Shown: positions 33,813 through 45,700, counted from the stretch's first letter. The stretch is 64,000 bases of DNA from Tilletiopsis washingtonensis (GCF_003144115.1 NW_020312008.1:400477-464476); one strand, 5' to 3'. The notes: generated by a model from the letters alone, not told the origin. Numbers and translations are program-made.

Positions 33813-34046
33813 GAGCGCTTCTCCAGTCTCGAGGCACGCTTCGCCGAGCAGCGCACCGAGAAGCGCATCTCTCAGCGCGACGAGGAGCTCAAGCAGGCTC
33901 ACAAGCGCATCGCCGAGCTCGAGGCTGCGCTGGCGAAGACGCAGCTTGCCGCGGCCGAGCCTGTTCTCACGGCGAGCGCCTCTGGTGCGAGTGCTGGTGG
34001 CAGTGCCGACGACGAGACTGCCGCTGCGGCCTCGGCTGAGAAGTGA
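33813..34046 (+). other. In-frame coiled-coil continuation of gene G after its stop
   Basis: 78 codons in the same frame as gene G, immediately after TAA: ERFSSLEARFAEQRTEKRIS, QRDEELKQAHKRIAELEAAL, then an Ala/Ser/Gly/Asp-rich tail ending SAEK and TGA at 34044. The hydrophobic heptad phase fits the upstream coil. A single C-to-T change of a CAA Gln codon would explain the stop. No splice pair of realistic length removes it in frame: the only in-frame GT-AG is 18 nt. Confidence 0.7.
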
Positions 34047-34418
34047 AGCTGCTCAACCACAACTTGTCTCTCGCGCACTGTCTGTCTTCAGTTCGCAGCA
34101 TCCTCAAGAGCTACGACCATGCGGAGCGTCTCCAGCCCTTGTCTCTACTTGTTTCTCCAACGTCCCTATGCGGCCACTCTCCTGTACACGACACACCCAT
34201 CTCGCTGCGAGACGATGACGAGCGCGGTCCTAGTGATGAGCATTGTACAGAGGCGGTCGTGAGCTGGATGTCGAGAACGTGGAGCAAGGGGCGCGAGACA
34301 GAGCTCGGCGCCGACGGCGGCGCAGGTATGGGATGGGAGAAGGCGGCAGCGCAGACAGCGCTGCTATGTACACGGAAGACGCAGCGAGAGGAGGAACGAG
34401 TCGCGGACGGGCGTGCGC
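34047..34418. other. Intergenic between array gene G and RAB5
   Basis: 372 bases between convergent genes. No feature was seen beyond likely 3' UTRs. Confidence 0.55.
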
Positions 34419-35841
34419 TCAGCAGTTGCACGCATCGCCACGCCCGGCACCGTCGTTGTTGCCGACGCGCAGGCCGCCGCCACCGGCCGTCCGGCCGGGC
34501 GTGCTGGCAGCGCCGGCGGGAGCAGCGGCGCGAGCCTGCGCCTGCTGCGCTGCGATGGCGTCGATCGGGATCTTCTTGGCTGTGGGGGCGCGTCAGCAAG
34601 CGCTGCGGCACCAGTCAGAAGCGGACTCACCAATCTCCGTGAAGAGCTCCACCACACCCTCGCCCGTCTTTGCACTCGTCTCAAAGAACAGCAGGCTCGT
34701 CTCCTGCGCGTATGCCTCGGCCTCCTCCTTCGGCACAGCACGTGCGACGCCGGGCGCAGTATCGGCACCCGTCGTCGTAGCCGCATCGTCCTCCTCGGCC
34801 GCCTCAGCCTCCGTCTCCTCAGCAGCCGCCTCGCCCGAGCCGGACGCAGCTGCCGGCGCGGCGCCGAGCAGGTCCAGCTTGTTGCCGACGAGCGCAATGA
34901 CGATGTTGGGGTTCGCCTGCCGTTGCAGCTCCTTGACCCATGACTTGGCCTTCTCGAACGAGCTCTGCGAGGGTGTGTGAGCGGATGCACGTAGAAGGGC
35001 AAGTGCGGACAAGCTCTTCGGGCGTCACTGTCCCATCGAGGAGCCAGGGCCTCATGCCGACTTTGAGGGCCTCACGCTCCACATTGCCTCAGACGAAGCT
35101 GCTGCTGCTCCAAGGTCGCAGCTCCGTCGTGGATCCGACAGGTAGCGCAGGGACTCTACTCTGAGCGTGTCCTGCCCTCCGCACGCCGGCCGCACATCTC
35201 CGCAGACTCACCGCCTTGGTCACGTCGTACACGACGGCGGCGGCCTGAGCGTTGCGGTAGTACATGGGCGCGAGCGAGTGGAAGCGCTCCTGGCCCGCCG
35301 TGTCCCAGATCTCAAACTTGATGATGGCGCTGTCGAGACGGCATTTTTGCTGTGCGAGAGCGGAGTGAGCCGATGCAAGGTAGGGAGATCGGGACACTGG
35401 CCAGACCGCAGAATCGGCCGGGACCTCCGCCTGTCTGGCCCAAAGGGCCCTGTCTCGGCCTGCGCCGGATCACGGCTCGGTTCACCGTCCGCTGCGGACA
35501 GCTCTGCAGGCAATAGCGCAGGCAATGGCATCTGCTGCGCTCCACACTACGCAGCGCACGCCAGAGCCGGCTGTGACCGCACTACACAGCAGCGCATACA
35601 CCTCTGCTCGCCAGCAGCGCCTCTCCATACCGCCCCCGATCACACTCCCAGTCCCGCGACTGACCGTGAGGAAGGCGGCGCCGATGGTGGGCTCCTTGTT
35701 CTCGACGTACTCGTCGCTGACGAAGCGCAGCACGACGCTGCTCTTGCCCACGGCGGCCTCGCCGAGCAGCACGAGCTTGGCCTGCCACGGCTTCTGCGGC
35801 GCGGCGGCGGCGGGTGCGGCGGGCTGTGCGGGTGCGGACAT
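34419..35841 (-). CDS. RAB5: Rab5-type endosomal GTPase
   Basis: Small GTPase controlling early-endosome fusion. Exons: 35841-35665, 35349-35212, 34964-34631, 34579-34419; 269 residues. G1 is GEAAVGKSS (27-35), switch I Thr52 in PTIGAAF, G3 WDTAGQE (74-80), G4 GNKLDL (132-137) and G5 [15 protein letters not shown] segments [20 protein letters not shown] are Rab5-like. The C terminus ends DACNC, a CxC double-prenylation site. An acidic Ala/Glu/Asp insertion of about 50 residues (from [16 protein letters not shown]) sits between G4 and G5, making the protein longer than the usual 215. Introns 1 and 2 are long for this window (315 and 247 nt). Rab family is certain and the Rab5 call strong. Confidence 0.94.
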
Positions 35842-36907
35842 TGGGAGAGGCGAGGGTGTGAGGGTGGAGAGGCAAGGCTGGCGCGGTGGCACGTGGACGC
35901 CGTCAGGAGGTGCGTGCGGCGGCGACTTGGCGGCGCTGGCGGGGCGGCGCGGCGGGCTGCTCCCACGCAGTGAGCCGTGCTTATGTCAGCATGGCGGCGG
36001 CGCCTTGCGGGTGCGCTTCTCGCCGTGCGCCAAGCCAAATATTGCTCATGCGCATCGCCAGGCACCGCGCCAGCTCGCCGCCGCCACGCAGCGAGCAACA
36101 GCGCGCGCCGCGCTCAAGTCAGCCCTCCAGGCGCGGGTCGTCCCCCGCGGCGCACCCTCGAGGGGACTCGCGGCTGGGCTCTCGCATCTCGACGGCCATG
36201 CTCCAATATGGGCAATGCGCGCAGAGTGAGAGCAGGCGAGCACGAGAGCAGCGCCACAGAGCAGGGCGGCTGCCGTCACACGCAACACAGCAGCGCGCCC
36301 GATGCGAGGTGTGGGCGCCGCCGCATGGCAGCTGGCACAAAACAGCGGCGTGGTCCGGCGTGGTCCGGCGGTCGCTGAGGTGCTGCGGCTGCTGCTCCCA
36401 GGATGCTGCGCCGAAAGCTGATTCTGTTGCCGAGACGTCGAGAAGCATGCCTTCGTGGGCTTTTGAAGGAGGCGCTTGGTGGATCACTTGGCACCGATCG
36501 CCTCCTGGACCAGAGTCAGCACATGTTGAGCCGGACATCTCTCGCTTTGGCTACGCCGTGCTGCATCTTGCTGTCTCGTACGAGAGGAAGAGCTCCCGCC
36601 CCCGCCTTTTCCCTCTTCCCCACACTTCGGCACAGCGGCGATTTCGGCAAGGTTGCCGAGCGGGCAAGGAAGGGTACGCCTCGCTGCGGCTGGCTCGCAG
36701 CCTCACAAGCGCGGCGCTCCGCCCGCGCGGGGCGACATTTGATCCGTCGAGTTGGCCTTAGCGCGCCTTGTCAGGCACAGAGGTGGAGAGGCGCACGAGA
36801 CACCCCCGCACTTTGCTCCCTTGCGGGTGTGAGCTCACATCCGCAGCGTTGCGTATGCTGCGCCTTCTCTTCCCTCAACATCCTCCAGCCACCCAAGCCA
36901 ACGCAGC
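35842..36907. other. Promoter region between divergent RAB5 and MFS genes
   Basis: 1066 bases. It holds a directly repeated 10-mer TGGTCCGGCG at 36351-36370. No gene was recognised; open frames here are Arg/Ala-rich shadows. Confidence 0.55.
36351..36370. repeat. Direct 10-bp repeat in the RAB5/MFS promoter
   Basis: TGGTCCGGCG occurs twice back to back. It may be a paired regulator site or chance; nothing else supports it. Confidence 0.5.
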
Positions 36908-39053
36908 ATGGCCGCCTCGCCGCCGCTGCACGACGCCGCCTCGCTCGAGAAGGCCGGCCCGGGCGACGCGCTGCCCCGCGCCGTCTCGCCGCAGCCGTCC
37001 GTCGTCTTCGATGCCGACGCCGAGGCCCGTCTGCGCCGCAAGATCGACCTGCACGTCATCCCGCCCGTGGCGCTGATCTACATCTGGTGCTTCATCGACC
37101 GCACGAGTGCGACCCATCAGAGCGTGCTTCAGTGCGACGTGTGCTGACACGCGCTGGTCCAGACATCGGCAATGCCCGCCTGGCCGGCCTCGAGCGCGAT
37201 CTCGGCCTGCAGAACTACGACTACAAGTGCGTGTGCTGCGATGTGTGCAATGCGCTTTTGCTCACCCGCGCCTCAGCACGCTGCTCTCCGTCTTCTACGT
37301 CTCCTACATCATCTTCGAGATTCCGCTGACCGTGCTGTGCAAGCGCGTCGGGCCGGGCCGCTTCTTGCCGGCGGCGTGCTTCGCCTTCGGGCTGCTCAGC
37401 ATGTGCGTTGGCTTGCGCAGTCCGCTGAGCTCATGCGACTGAGATGCCGCTCCACCCAGGTGCACCGCCTTCGTCACGAGTGCGCCTGACCCGTTCGGAG
37501 CGGGAGTGAGTATGCGCTATCAAACGGTGGCGGTCTTCGCGCTGACGACGCACAGATCGCCGTGCGCTTCCTGCTCGGCGTCGCTGAGGCGCCCGTCTTT
37601 CCCTCGATCGGCTACTACCTCAGCCGGTGCGTACGGCTGTCTTCGCTGCTGTGAGCATGGCTCACCGCTTCCTCGTCCTGCTGCAGATGGTACCGCAAAG
37701 GTATGCCTGCCAGCCCGAGTCTCAGGCACGCGTGCGCTGATACAGAACACAGAGGAGCTCACGCTGCGGCTTGCGGGCTACCTGGTCTGCGCTCCGCTTG
37801 CCGGCGCCGTCGGTGGGCTGCTGGCCTCCGCCATCCTGACGCTCGACTCGATCGGCATGTACCGCGAGTGGCAGATGATGTGCGTTGCAGCGAGCGCCCC
37901 TAGACGTGTGTGGCCCACTGACGCGGCCTCTAGCTTCCTCGTCGAGGGCATCATCACGATGGGCGTGGGCATCGCGACCTACTTCCTCATCACAGACCGC
38001 ATCGGGACGGCAAGTTGGCTGACGCCCGAGGAGAAGGCGCTCGCCGAGGCGCGCATCGTGTCCGAGAACCCGGCCAGCGCCGTGCTCGACAAAGTGCGCG
38101 CCTCGATGGTGCTCAAGGGCATCTTCAGCCAGACGACGATCTTCGCCGGCCTCATCTTCCTTCTCAACAACACGACGGTGCAGGGCATTGCCCTCTTCAC
38201 GCCGACGGTGATCAGGACGCTCTTCCCGGGCCGCACGGTCGTCCAGCAGCAGGTGCGTGCGTCGAGCGGTCCGTGTTGCCGCGCAAGCTGACGCCGCTGG
38301 CACAGCTGCTGAGCGTGCCGCCGTACATCTGCGGCGCCGCGGCTGTCCTGCTCGTGCCCTACTACTTCATGCATCGGCCGCGCTGGATCTCCATCGTAGG
38401 ATCCAGCTGTCTCGTCGTCGTCTCGTGAGCCTGGCCGCAGCTTGCGCTTGGCCGCCGCTGACGCCTCTTCATAGCTACGCAATCTTCCTCGGCACAGAGA
38501 GCGGCTCTGCTCGCTACGCGGCAACGTTCCTCGGCGCAGTCGGCGCCTTCGTCCTCGGGCCGACGGTGCCCGGCTGGAGTGCCGTCAACTCTGGTGCGTT
38601 GCTTGGTGCAGTGGCTCAGGATGCGTGCGCTGACGCGGATCCCCAGCAAACGACTCGCAGCGTGCCGGCGCCATCTCGAGCGTCATCGCGCTCGGCAACT
38701 GCGGCGGCCTCATTGCCAGTGCGTCATGAAGCATGCGCATCACAAAGAGAGAGCGCTGATCTCTTCCTCAGCGTGGAGCTACCTTCCGCGTCATGCGCCG
38801 AACTACGTGCCAGGTGCGCTTCGGAGGTGCAGCATGCCTCGCCACAGCGTCTGACCCTCGCTCCGCAGGCAATGCGCTCAACCTGGCCTGCGGCGCCCTC
38901 ATCATCATCCTCACGCTGATGCTCACCGCCTTGTTGACGCGCGAGAACGCCCGCCGCAAGCGCGGCGACCGCGACTACCGCCTGGAGAGCCTCTCGCCCG
39001 AGCAGGAGGAGCTGCTGGCGCACCAGCATCCGCGCTTCCGCCTGCGCGTGTGA
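36908..39053 (+). CDS. MFS transporter, allantoate-permease-like (anion:cation symporter) family
   Basis: Plasma-membrane proton symporter of the DAL5/ACS type; substrate unknown. Thirteen exons: 36908-37106, 37163-37226, 37277-37402, 37460-37505, 37556-37626, 37687-37700, 37753-37879, 37934-38252, 38306-38424, 38475-38593, 38647-38718, 38772-38813, 38869-39053; 500 residues and every phase closes. Twelve introns of 50-60 nt and a 14-nt exon (residues WYRK) make it the most fragmented gene here after Argonaute. Motifs: cytosolic N terminus, IPPVALIYIWCFIDRTNIG, LAGLERDLGL, FYVSYIIFEIPLTVL, FLLGVAEAPVFPSIGYYLS with WYRKEELTLR, FFLITDRIG-type loop before SWLTPEEKAL, and a basic C tail. The family pattern RTNIGNA and WYRKEE is characteristic. 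Confidence 0.9.
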
Positions 39054-39201
39054 GCCGAGGCAGCGTGCAGGAAATGTGAATCGCGCGTGTGGTCTAGAGG
39101 ACATGCAGTGACGGAGCGGGCAGGCACAGAGAGTAGGGGTGAGGGGTAATGATGTGGGAGGCAGCCTGGAGAACGAAGCGAGTCCGCGAGCGACAGGGCC
39201 A

Positions 39202-42114
39202 TTACAGCTTCGGCTGCTCTGACCGGCTCGCCACGGCGCCGCCGAGCTCCTGCGGCGGCGGCGGTGGTGCAGAGGACGTCTGAGAGCCCTGCTGTGCCCG
39301 ACGCTGTGAGGAAGGTGTGAGCTGTGGCACTGAGGGGGACCACTTGGCGCAGACGCACCAGCATGCCGCGCTTCTCAATGTTCTTGTCTGCCGCATCGGC
39401 ACGCTCGAACGGCCGGCGGCCGAGCAGGTCGACCATGTCGGAGCGCGTAATGACCTCCTTCTCGAGCAGCAGGTTGGCGACCTTCTGCAGCTCATCCTTG
39501 CGCTCCGTCAGGAGGTCGACGGTGCGCTGGTACGCCGTCTTGATGATGTGGCGGACCTCATCGTCGATCTGCTGGCCAGTGGCCTCTGAGTAGGGCCTGC
39601 AAAGCGTGCGTGAGCGGTTGCACGGCAGCAGGACGCTCAGCCAGCACTCACTTCTGGAACGTCTCCTGGTCCGACGAGTACGAGACGAGGCCCATGCGGC
39701 CCATGCCGTAGCGCGTCACCATCTCGTATGCAATGCGCGACGCGCGCGAGAAGTCGTCCGAGCCGCCCGTCGTGACCGAGTTGAACATCACCTGCTCCGA
39801 GGCGCGGCTGCAGTGAGGCGTATGTCAGCCAAGAAGGCGCACTAATGCTTCAGCGTGCTGCACTCACCCGCCGAGGATCATCGACAGCCGGTCAAGAAGC
39901 GCCTCCGTGCTCGAGAGGTACGTCTCGGTCGGCAGGTACTGCGCGTAGCCAAGGGCGCCGACGCCGCGCGGGATGATCGAGACCTTCAGCAGCGGGTCGG
40001 CGTGCTCGAGGAACCAGCCGCAGATGGCATGGCCGGCCTCGTGGTGCGCGACGATGTTCTTCTCCTCCTTGTTCAGCACGCGCGTCTTGCGCTCCAGGCC
40101 CGCGATGACACGCTCGATGGCCATGTCGAAGTGCTCCTCGCCAATGGCCGCGGCGCCCTTGCGCGCGGCAATCAGCGCCGCCTCATTCGTCACGTTGGCG
40201 ACATCGGCGCCCGAGAAGCCCGGCGTGAGCGTCGAGAGCTTCTCGGCGAGCAGCTCGACCTCCTGCGCGCCCGCCTCGGCGAGCTTCAGCGGCTTCAGGT
40301 GCACCTTGAAGATCTCGGTGCGCCCAGAGATGTCTGGCCGGTCGATGGCAATGTGCCGGTCGAAGCGGCCCGGGCGCATCAGCGCCGGGTCGAGCACGTC
40401 GGGCCGGTTGGTGCCGGCAAGCACGACGACGTGCTCCGTGGTGGAGAAGCCGTCCATTTGCACGAGCAGCTCGTTGAGGGTCTGCAAGCAGATGTCAGCA
40501 CAGCGCGCGCAACGGTCACAGCAGCGCGCGACTCACCGACTCGCGCTCGTCGTTGCCGCCCATCGCTCCGCCCTTGCCACGGGCCTTGCCGATGGCGTCG
40601 ATCTCATCGACGAAGATGATACACGGCGCGTGCTTCTTGGCGTTGGCGAACATGTCGCGCACGCGCGAGGGACCCACACCAACGAACTAGAGGCGCGCGT
40701 GAGCGGCAGCAGCATGCGCGTGCGGCGGAGCACTCACCATCTCGACGAACTCGGAGCCGCTGACGCTCAGGAACGGCACGCCAGCCTCGCCGGCAGTCGC
40801 CTTGGCGAGCAGCGTCTTGCCGGTGCCGGGCGGGCCAGACAGGATGGCGCCGCGCGGAATCTTGGCGCCGAGCTTCTCGTACTTCTCGGGCTTCTTGAGG
40901 AAGCTCACAAACTCCATGATCTCCTCCTTGGCCTCGTCCATGCCGGCGACGTTCTCGAACTTGGTCTTGATGTCCGTCTCCTGGTTGAACATCTTTGCGC
41001 GCGACTTGCCGATGCCGAACACGCCTCCGGACCCACCAGCGCCGCCAGCACCGCCCATGCCGCTCGCAGCACGGCGCGTCATCCAGATGAGACCGCCGAC
41101 GATGAGCAGCGTGGGTGCGAACTGCAGCAGAATGTTTGAAGTGGACATCTCGTCCTTGTACGCGACCGGGATGCGCTGGCCCGCAGGAATCTCGAGCTCG
41201 CGCTGCGCCTCGTCGAGGCGCCGCTCGAAGGCCTCCACGCTGCCGACGGTGAACCAGTAGCTGGAGCGGCCGCCGGCGCCGCTGCCGCTCGACTGCTCGC
41301 TCGGCAGCGAGCCCGTCGCGTTGCTGTGCAGGTACACCTTGACGCGCGAGCGGTTCACGACGACGAGGCGGTCCACCTGGCCCTTGTCGAGGAAGGCCGT
41401 GCGGAACTCCTGCCATGTAATCTCGCGCGACGAGGCCGAGGGCGACGTGTACTGGTAGACGAGGTACGTCGTCAGGAGCGAGAGCAGCAGGCCCTGGCCG
41501 TTGATGCGCAGCTCGACGGGGCCGTTTGGCCCGCCGGCCTTCTTCTTGTCGCCGTCCTTCTTGTCGCCCTCCTTGCCGTCCTTGCTGTCCTTGCCATCCT
41601 TGGACTCCTTGCCCTTCTTGGACGCGCCATCGAGGGCAGACCAGAGGCCCTTCATCGCGGCGACGACCGGGTCCTCGTCTGCTGCCGGCTTGTTCTGCTT
41701 GGCGTCCTTGAGGCCCTTCTCAATGTCGCCCTCGAGCTGCTTGCGCTTCGCCTCCTCAGTGGCATCAGCCGGCTCGGCCTTCCTGCCAGCAGCGTCAGGG
41801 GCAGCGTCGGCCTTCTTGCCCTCTGCCTCGGACGTGGCGTCTGCGGCCTTCTCGCCCTCAGCGCCGGCCTTCTCAGCGTCGGTCTTCTCCGCGTCTGCCT
41901 TCTTGGCCGCGGCGTCGTCCTTGGGCGACTCGGGCACGGGCGTGGCGTAGAAGCGCTTGTGCAGCGTGGCGGGCCGGGGCGCGCCGAGGGCGGCGGCGCG
42001 GCTGAGCGGGTGGCGCAGCGGCGCCGTGCGCAGCAGCGTGCGTGCCGCCGGCGTGCTCACGGCTGCGGCCGCTGCGAAGCGCGCCGAGGCGCGGGTGGCA
42101 AGCGTGGGCAGCAT
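39202..42114 (-). CDS. AFG3: Mitochondrial m-AAA protease subunit (AFG3/YTA10/FtsH family)
   Basis: ATP-dependent inner-membrane protease with its catalytic domains in the matrix; degrades unassembled proteins and matures mitoribosomal bL32. Exons: 42114-40738, 40686-40537, 40481-39868, 39807-39652, 39596-39359, 39303-39202; 878 residues. Arg/Ala presequence to about 55 (LHKRFYATP), then a charged Lys/Glu/Asp/Ala linker. TM1 follows [22 protein letters not shown]2 is [19 protein letters not shown]: Walker A GPPGTGKT (427-434), Walker [31 protein letters not shown]. Protease: zinc motif HEAGH at 656-660, then [20 protein letters not shown]. The exon 5/6 junction was chosen by frame and gives a Pro/Gln tail. 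YTA10 and YTA12 paralogues cannot be separated by eye. Convergent with the MFS gene. Confidence 0.94.
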
Positions 42115-42779
42115 GGTGGGCAGGCGAGGCGCGCAGCGGGCGCGAGACGCGACGTGGAGGCGCACGCGCAGCAGCGGCGACAAAGGAGAGGCGCGCGGTG
42201 GGCAGCAGTGGGCGCCGGGCAGCGAGGAGCGGAGGTGCGGGGGCTGGCAGTGGTGGCGCTGGCGAGCGAGTGTGTGGTGAAGAAGGTGGAGTGACTCGCC
42301 GCTGCTGCTGACCTTGTCTCGTGATGCTCGGACGGCCCTGAGGAGGCTTCGGCACGCTGACGTGCGCTGCGCCGTGGCCTGCGCTGACGCAGCGTGCAGC
42401 AGCACCAGCACCCTCGGGCGGCCGGCTGCACGGGCGCCGTCGGCCGATGCCTGCTCTCACGGCCACCTGGCGGGCGATGAGCGCGACGCCCGCACCCGCA
42501 TGCAGCTCTCCGCCGAGCGTTGCCCGTCCGCCATGCCCGCCTTCCCACGCACCGCGTCGCGCAACCACTCCGCCCTCGCACGCGCCGCACAGCAGCGCAC
42601 GTCCACCTCATTCCTTCTCGCCGGCCTCACTCCTTCGCTCGTGCCCGACGCATACCCTCACACACACCTTTCGCCGCGCTTCGGTCGCAGCCGTCTGCGC
42701 CTCCGCCGACGTCCATCGCCGCGTGCATCGCGCCCACCGTGCCGCCGCTGGAGCGAGCCATCCAGCGCGCCGTCGCGCC
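42115..42779. other. Bidirectional promoter, m-AAA protease / SWI1
   Basis: 665 GC-rich bases between divergent starts, with a CACACACC/pyrimidine-rich leader before SWI1. No other feature was seen. Confidence 0.55.
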
Positions 42780-45700
42780 ATGAACGGGCCCGGCGCGCCC
42801 ACCGGCGCCGGCTCGCCTGGCGCCGGCTTCAACATGGGCGCTCTCGATCCTGCGCTGCTCATGGCCGGCACCGGCGGCGGTGCTGGAGGCCAGCAGCAGC
42901 AGGGCGGCGCCGGCCAGATGGCCAACCTCGGCGGCGGCGCGATGCAGGGCATGCCCGCCAACTTCGGCGCCGGCGGCATGCCGCAAGGCATGTCTGGCAT
43001 GAACCTGCAGATGCAGATGCAGATGCAGGCCATGCAGGCCATGCAGAACGCCGGCTTCGCCCAGCAGTCGCAGCAAGGCGGCATGGGCATGCCGCCGCAG
43101 CAGCAGAACATGCAGCAGAACCTCGCTGCCTTTCAGCAGCAGCTGTTGCAGCAACAGCAGCAGCAACGGCAGCAGCAGCAGCAGCAACAACAGCAGAGCA
43201 TGCAACAACAGCAGCAGCAGTCGCAGCAGCAGGGCCAGTCGCAGCCTCAACAGCAGCAGCAGGGCGGCCAGCAGTCGCAGCAGCAGCAGCCGAATGCCGG
43301 CGCCGCGGGCGGCGGTGGGCCGGGCTTCGGGCCAGGCGGACAGATCCACAACCCGATGCAGATGCTTCAGGTGAGTGTTCTTGAGCGTGTGGACGCTACT
43401 CGAGAACGAGAGCGGTGCGGGTGCTAGTCAATGGCCTCTCACGGAGGCTCAGCCGGGAAGAGAGCATCTGGACTTAGCGCAGAGCTGGCAGACGTGCCAC
43501 GGCCGAGAGCGCGAGACTCACACGTCTGCCAACAGGCCATCGCCGGCAACATGTCAGCTCTACAGCGCCAGTGGGCCGCCGTTGCGACACAGCCCGACTC
43601 GCAGCAAAAGACACAGGCGCAAACGCATCTCGGCATGCAGATGAAGCGGCTGCAGGCCATGCGCACGCAGGCGATGACCGCTCTGCAGGCCTCGGGCGGT
43701 GCCGCTGCTCTCGGCGTCCAGCCCGGCCAGCAGTCGCAAGGCCAGCAGCCGGGCCAGCAGCAGCAGCAGGCACAGGGCACGCCGCAGCAGCAGATGGCCT
43801 CCGGCATGGGACAGCAGCCCGGCGGGCAGCCGCAGCAGCCGCAACAGCCGCAGTCTAGCGGCATGGGCGCCGCTGCCGAGGCGGGCGCGCACCAGGCCCA
43901 GCTTGCGGCGCTGCAGGCCTTCGCTCAGCAGCAGCGAGCCTCGCAGCAGCAGGTCGGCCGCGGCAGCCAGGGCAGCGTGCCCGATCTCTCCCAGCTGCAG
44001 GCGCAGATGCAGCAGCAGCAGCAACAGCAGCAGCAGGCGCAGCCGCAGCAGCAGCAGGGCCAGCAGCAAGGGCAGCAACAAGGTCAGCAGCACATGCAGC
44101 AGCCATCCTCGTCCGGCGATGCGCAGCAGTCTGGCGGCCAACCGCCCTCGCGCGACTTTCTGCAGACTGTGCGCGCCTTCATGGCCCAGCGCGGCACGCC
44201 GCTGCAGCCAAACATGCCTCTCACGTTCTACGGCCCGTCTCTTACGCCGACGCCCGCCGAGCCGACGCGCGCCGTCGAGCTGCAGCCGCTCTTCGCCATG
44301 GTGATCAACGTCGGCGGCTCGGGGCGCCTCAACTCGACGCCCGGCGGCTGGGCGCAGATCGCGCAGCGCCTCGGCCTCGCCGCGTCTACGTCGCCGGCGC
44401 CCGTGCAGGACTCGGGCGAGGGCTTTCCGACGCCCGACCAGGTACCTGGACGCCTCGCCGTCTGGTTCCGCGACCGCCTCGGCCAGTTCGAGCAGTTCTG
44501 GCTGCAGCGCATGCGCACCAACTCGGCCGGCTCGTCGGCGCCGCAGCTCGCCGGCTCGCCGGTGCAGAGCGCCCCGCAGCCGCCCGCACAGCAGGCTCAG
44601 AGTCAGCCGCAGCAGCTCGGCCAGCCGCAACAGCAACAGCAGCAGGGCCAGATGCAGCAGCAGCAGGGTCAGATGCAGATGCCGCAGCAGCAGCAGATGC
44701 AAATGCCGCAGCAACAAGGGCAGATGCCGCAGCAGCAGGGCCAAGCGCAGCAACAGCAGCAGCGTCCGCAGCAGCAGGCGGGTGCGGCCGCTGGCGCCAT
44801 GGGCGCGCCGCAAATGCCCAACGTCACCATCGCCCAGGCGCAGCAGCTGCAGAACGCCTTGCCGCAGCAGATGCAGCAGCTCCAGACGCTCGTCAACGCG
44901 GGCCGCATCACGATGGACCAGGCCAAGCTGCGCTTCACGCAGATGCAGCAGAACGCCGCGCGCGCCATGCTCCTCGCCCAACAGCAGCAACAACAGCAGC
45001 AGTCGCAAGCCGGTCCCTCGTCGCAGCCCCAAGGGCAGACGCAGCAGCAATTCCAGAACGGACAGCAGCCGGACGGCCAGCAACGACCCGGCACGGGCCA
45101 CAGCGCGTCCGGAGGACAGCAGTGGAACGCCGGCCAGCAGCAACAGCTGCAGCAGATGCAACAGCTTCAGCAGATGCAGCAGCAGCAACAGGCGCAGCAG
45201 CCGGGCCAGCAGCAGGCGCAGCAGCAGCTCCAGCAGTTCCAGCAACTCCAGCAGCTCCAGCAGATGCAGGCGATGCAGCAGGGCAACCCGATGCAGCAGC
45301 ACGCCGGCATGCAGCAGATGGGCGGACAAGGCCACCCGATGCCGATGCAGGCGCAGCAGCAGCAGCTCCAGCAGCAAATGCAGCCGCCGCACCAGCAGCA
45401 ACAGCTTCCACAGCAGCAGCAGAACATGCAACAGCAGATGCAGCAGCAGCAGAGCGGCCTGCCGCCTCATCTCCAGCAGCAGTCCGCCCCGCAGCAGTCG
45501 ATGCAGCAGAGTGGCGCGCCCAACACCCAGCAGCACGTGCAAGGTATCTCCGGCCCGCCGGTGCCCTTGATGCAGGCTCCGCCGACGCCAAAGGAGGCGA
45601 AGAAGAGCAAGCCGCGCGCTCGCAAGCCGACGATGACCTCCGAGGCCGGCGGCGTGCCACCGCCAGATGCACCGCTGCCGACGTCGCAGGCGCCTGGCGC

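Larger units (their letters stand above)
23273..34046 (+). repeat. Tandem array of seven diverged two-exon genes (unknown family)
   Basis: Seven consecutive plus-strand genes (starts 23273, 24790, 27078, 28415, 29862, 31291, 33100). Each has one first exon of 77-115 codons, one phase-1 intron of 55-74 nt, and a variable second exon. First exons share a helix pattern: an aromatic/hydrophobic patch, Ala-rich helix, then SL or GL followed by an acidic-Gln segment and a Tyr/Leu (for example AFSKWQEAETKLIQSLSKED, VLAFRNSLDGEQKKLYTAW, GVIAFSHGLSKEQFKEYRIA). Second exons of four members open with a helix of the type LLQAFLERILTAE. No signal peptides and no known catalytic motif are visible. Relatedness is my reading of pattern plus gene structure. 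Confidence 0.72.

Noticed and set aside
33810-33827. 18-nt GT-AG segment that would remove the in-frame stop of array gene G
   Set aside because: Far below any realistic spliceosomal intron length; no longer in-frame alternative exists.
23273-34046. Array genes as pieces of a mobile or virus-derived element
   Set aside because: No terminal repeats, target-site duplications, or transposase, integrase, polymerase or capsid motifs; each unit is a spliced host-type gene.
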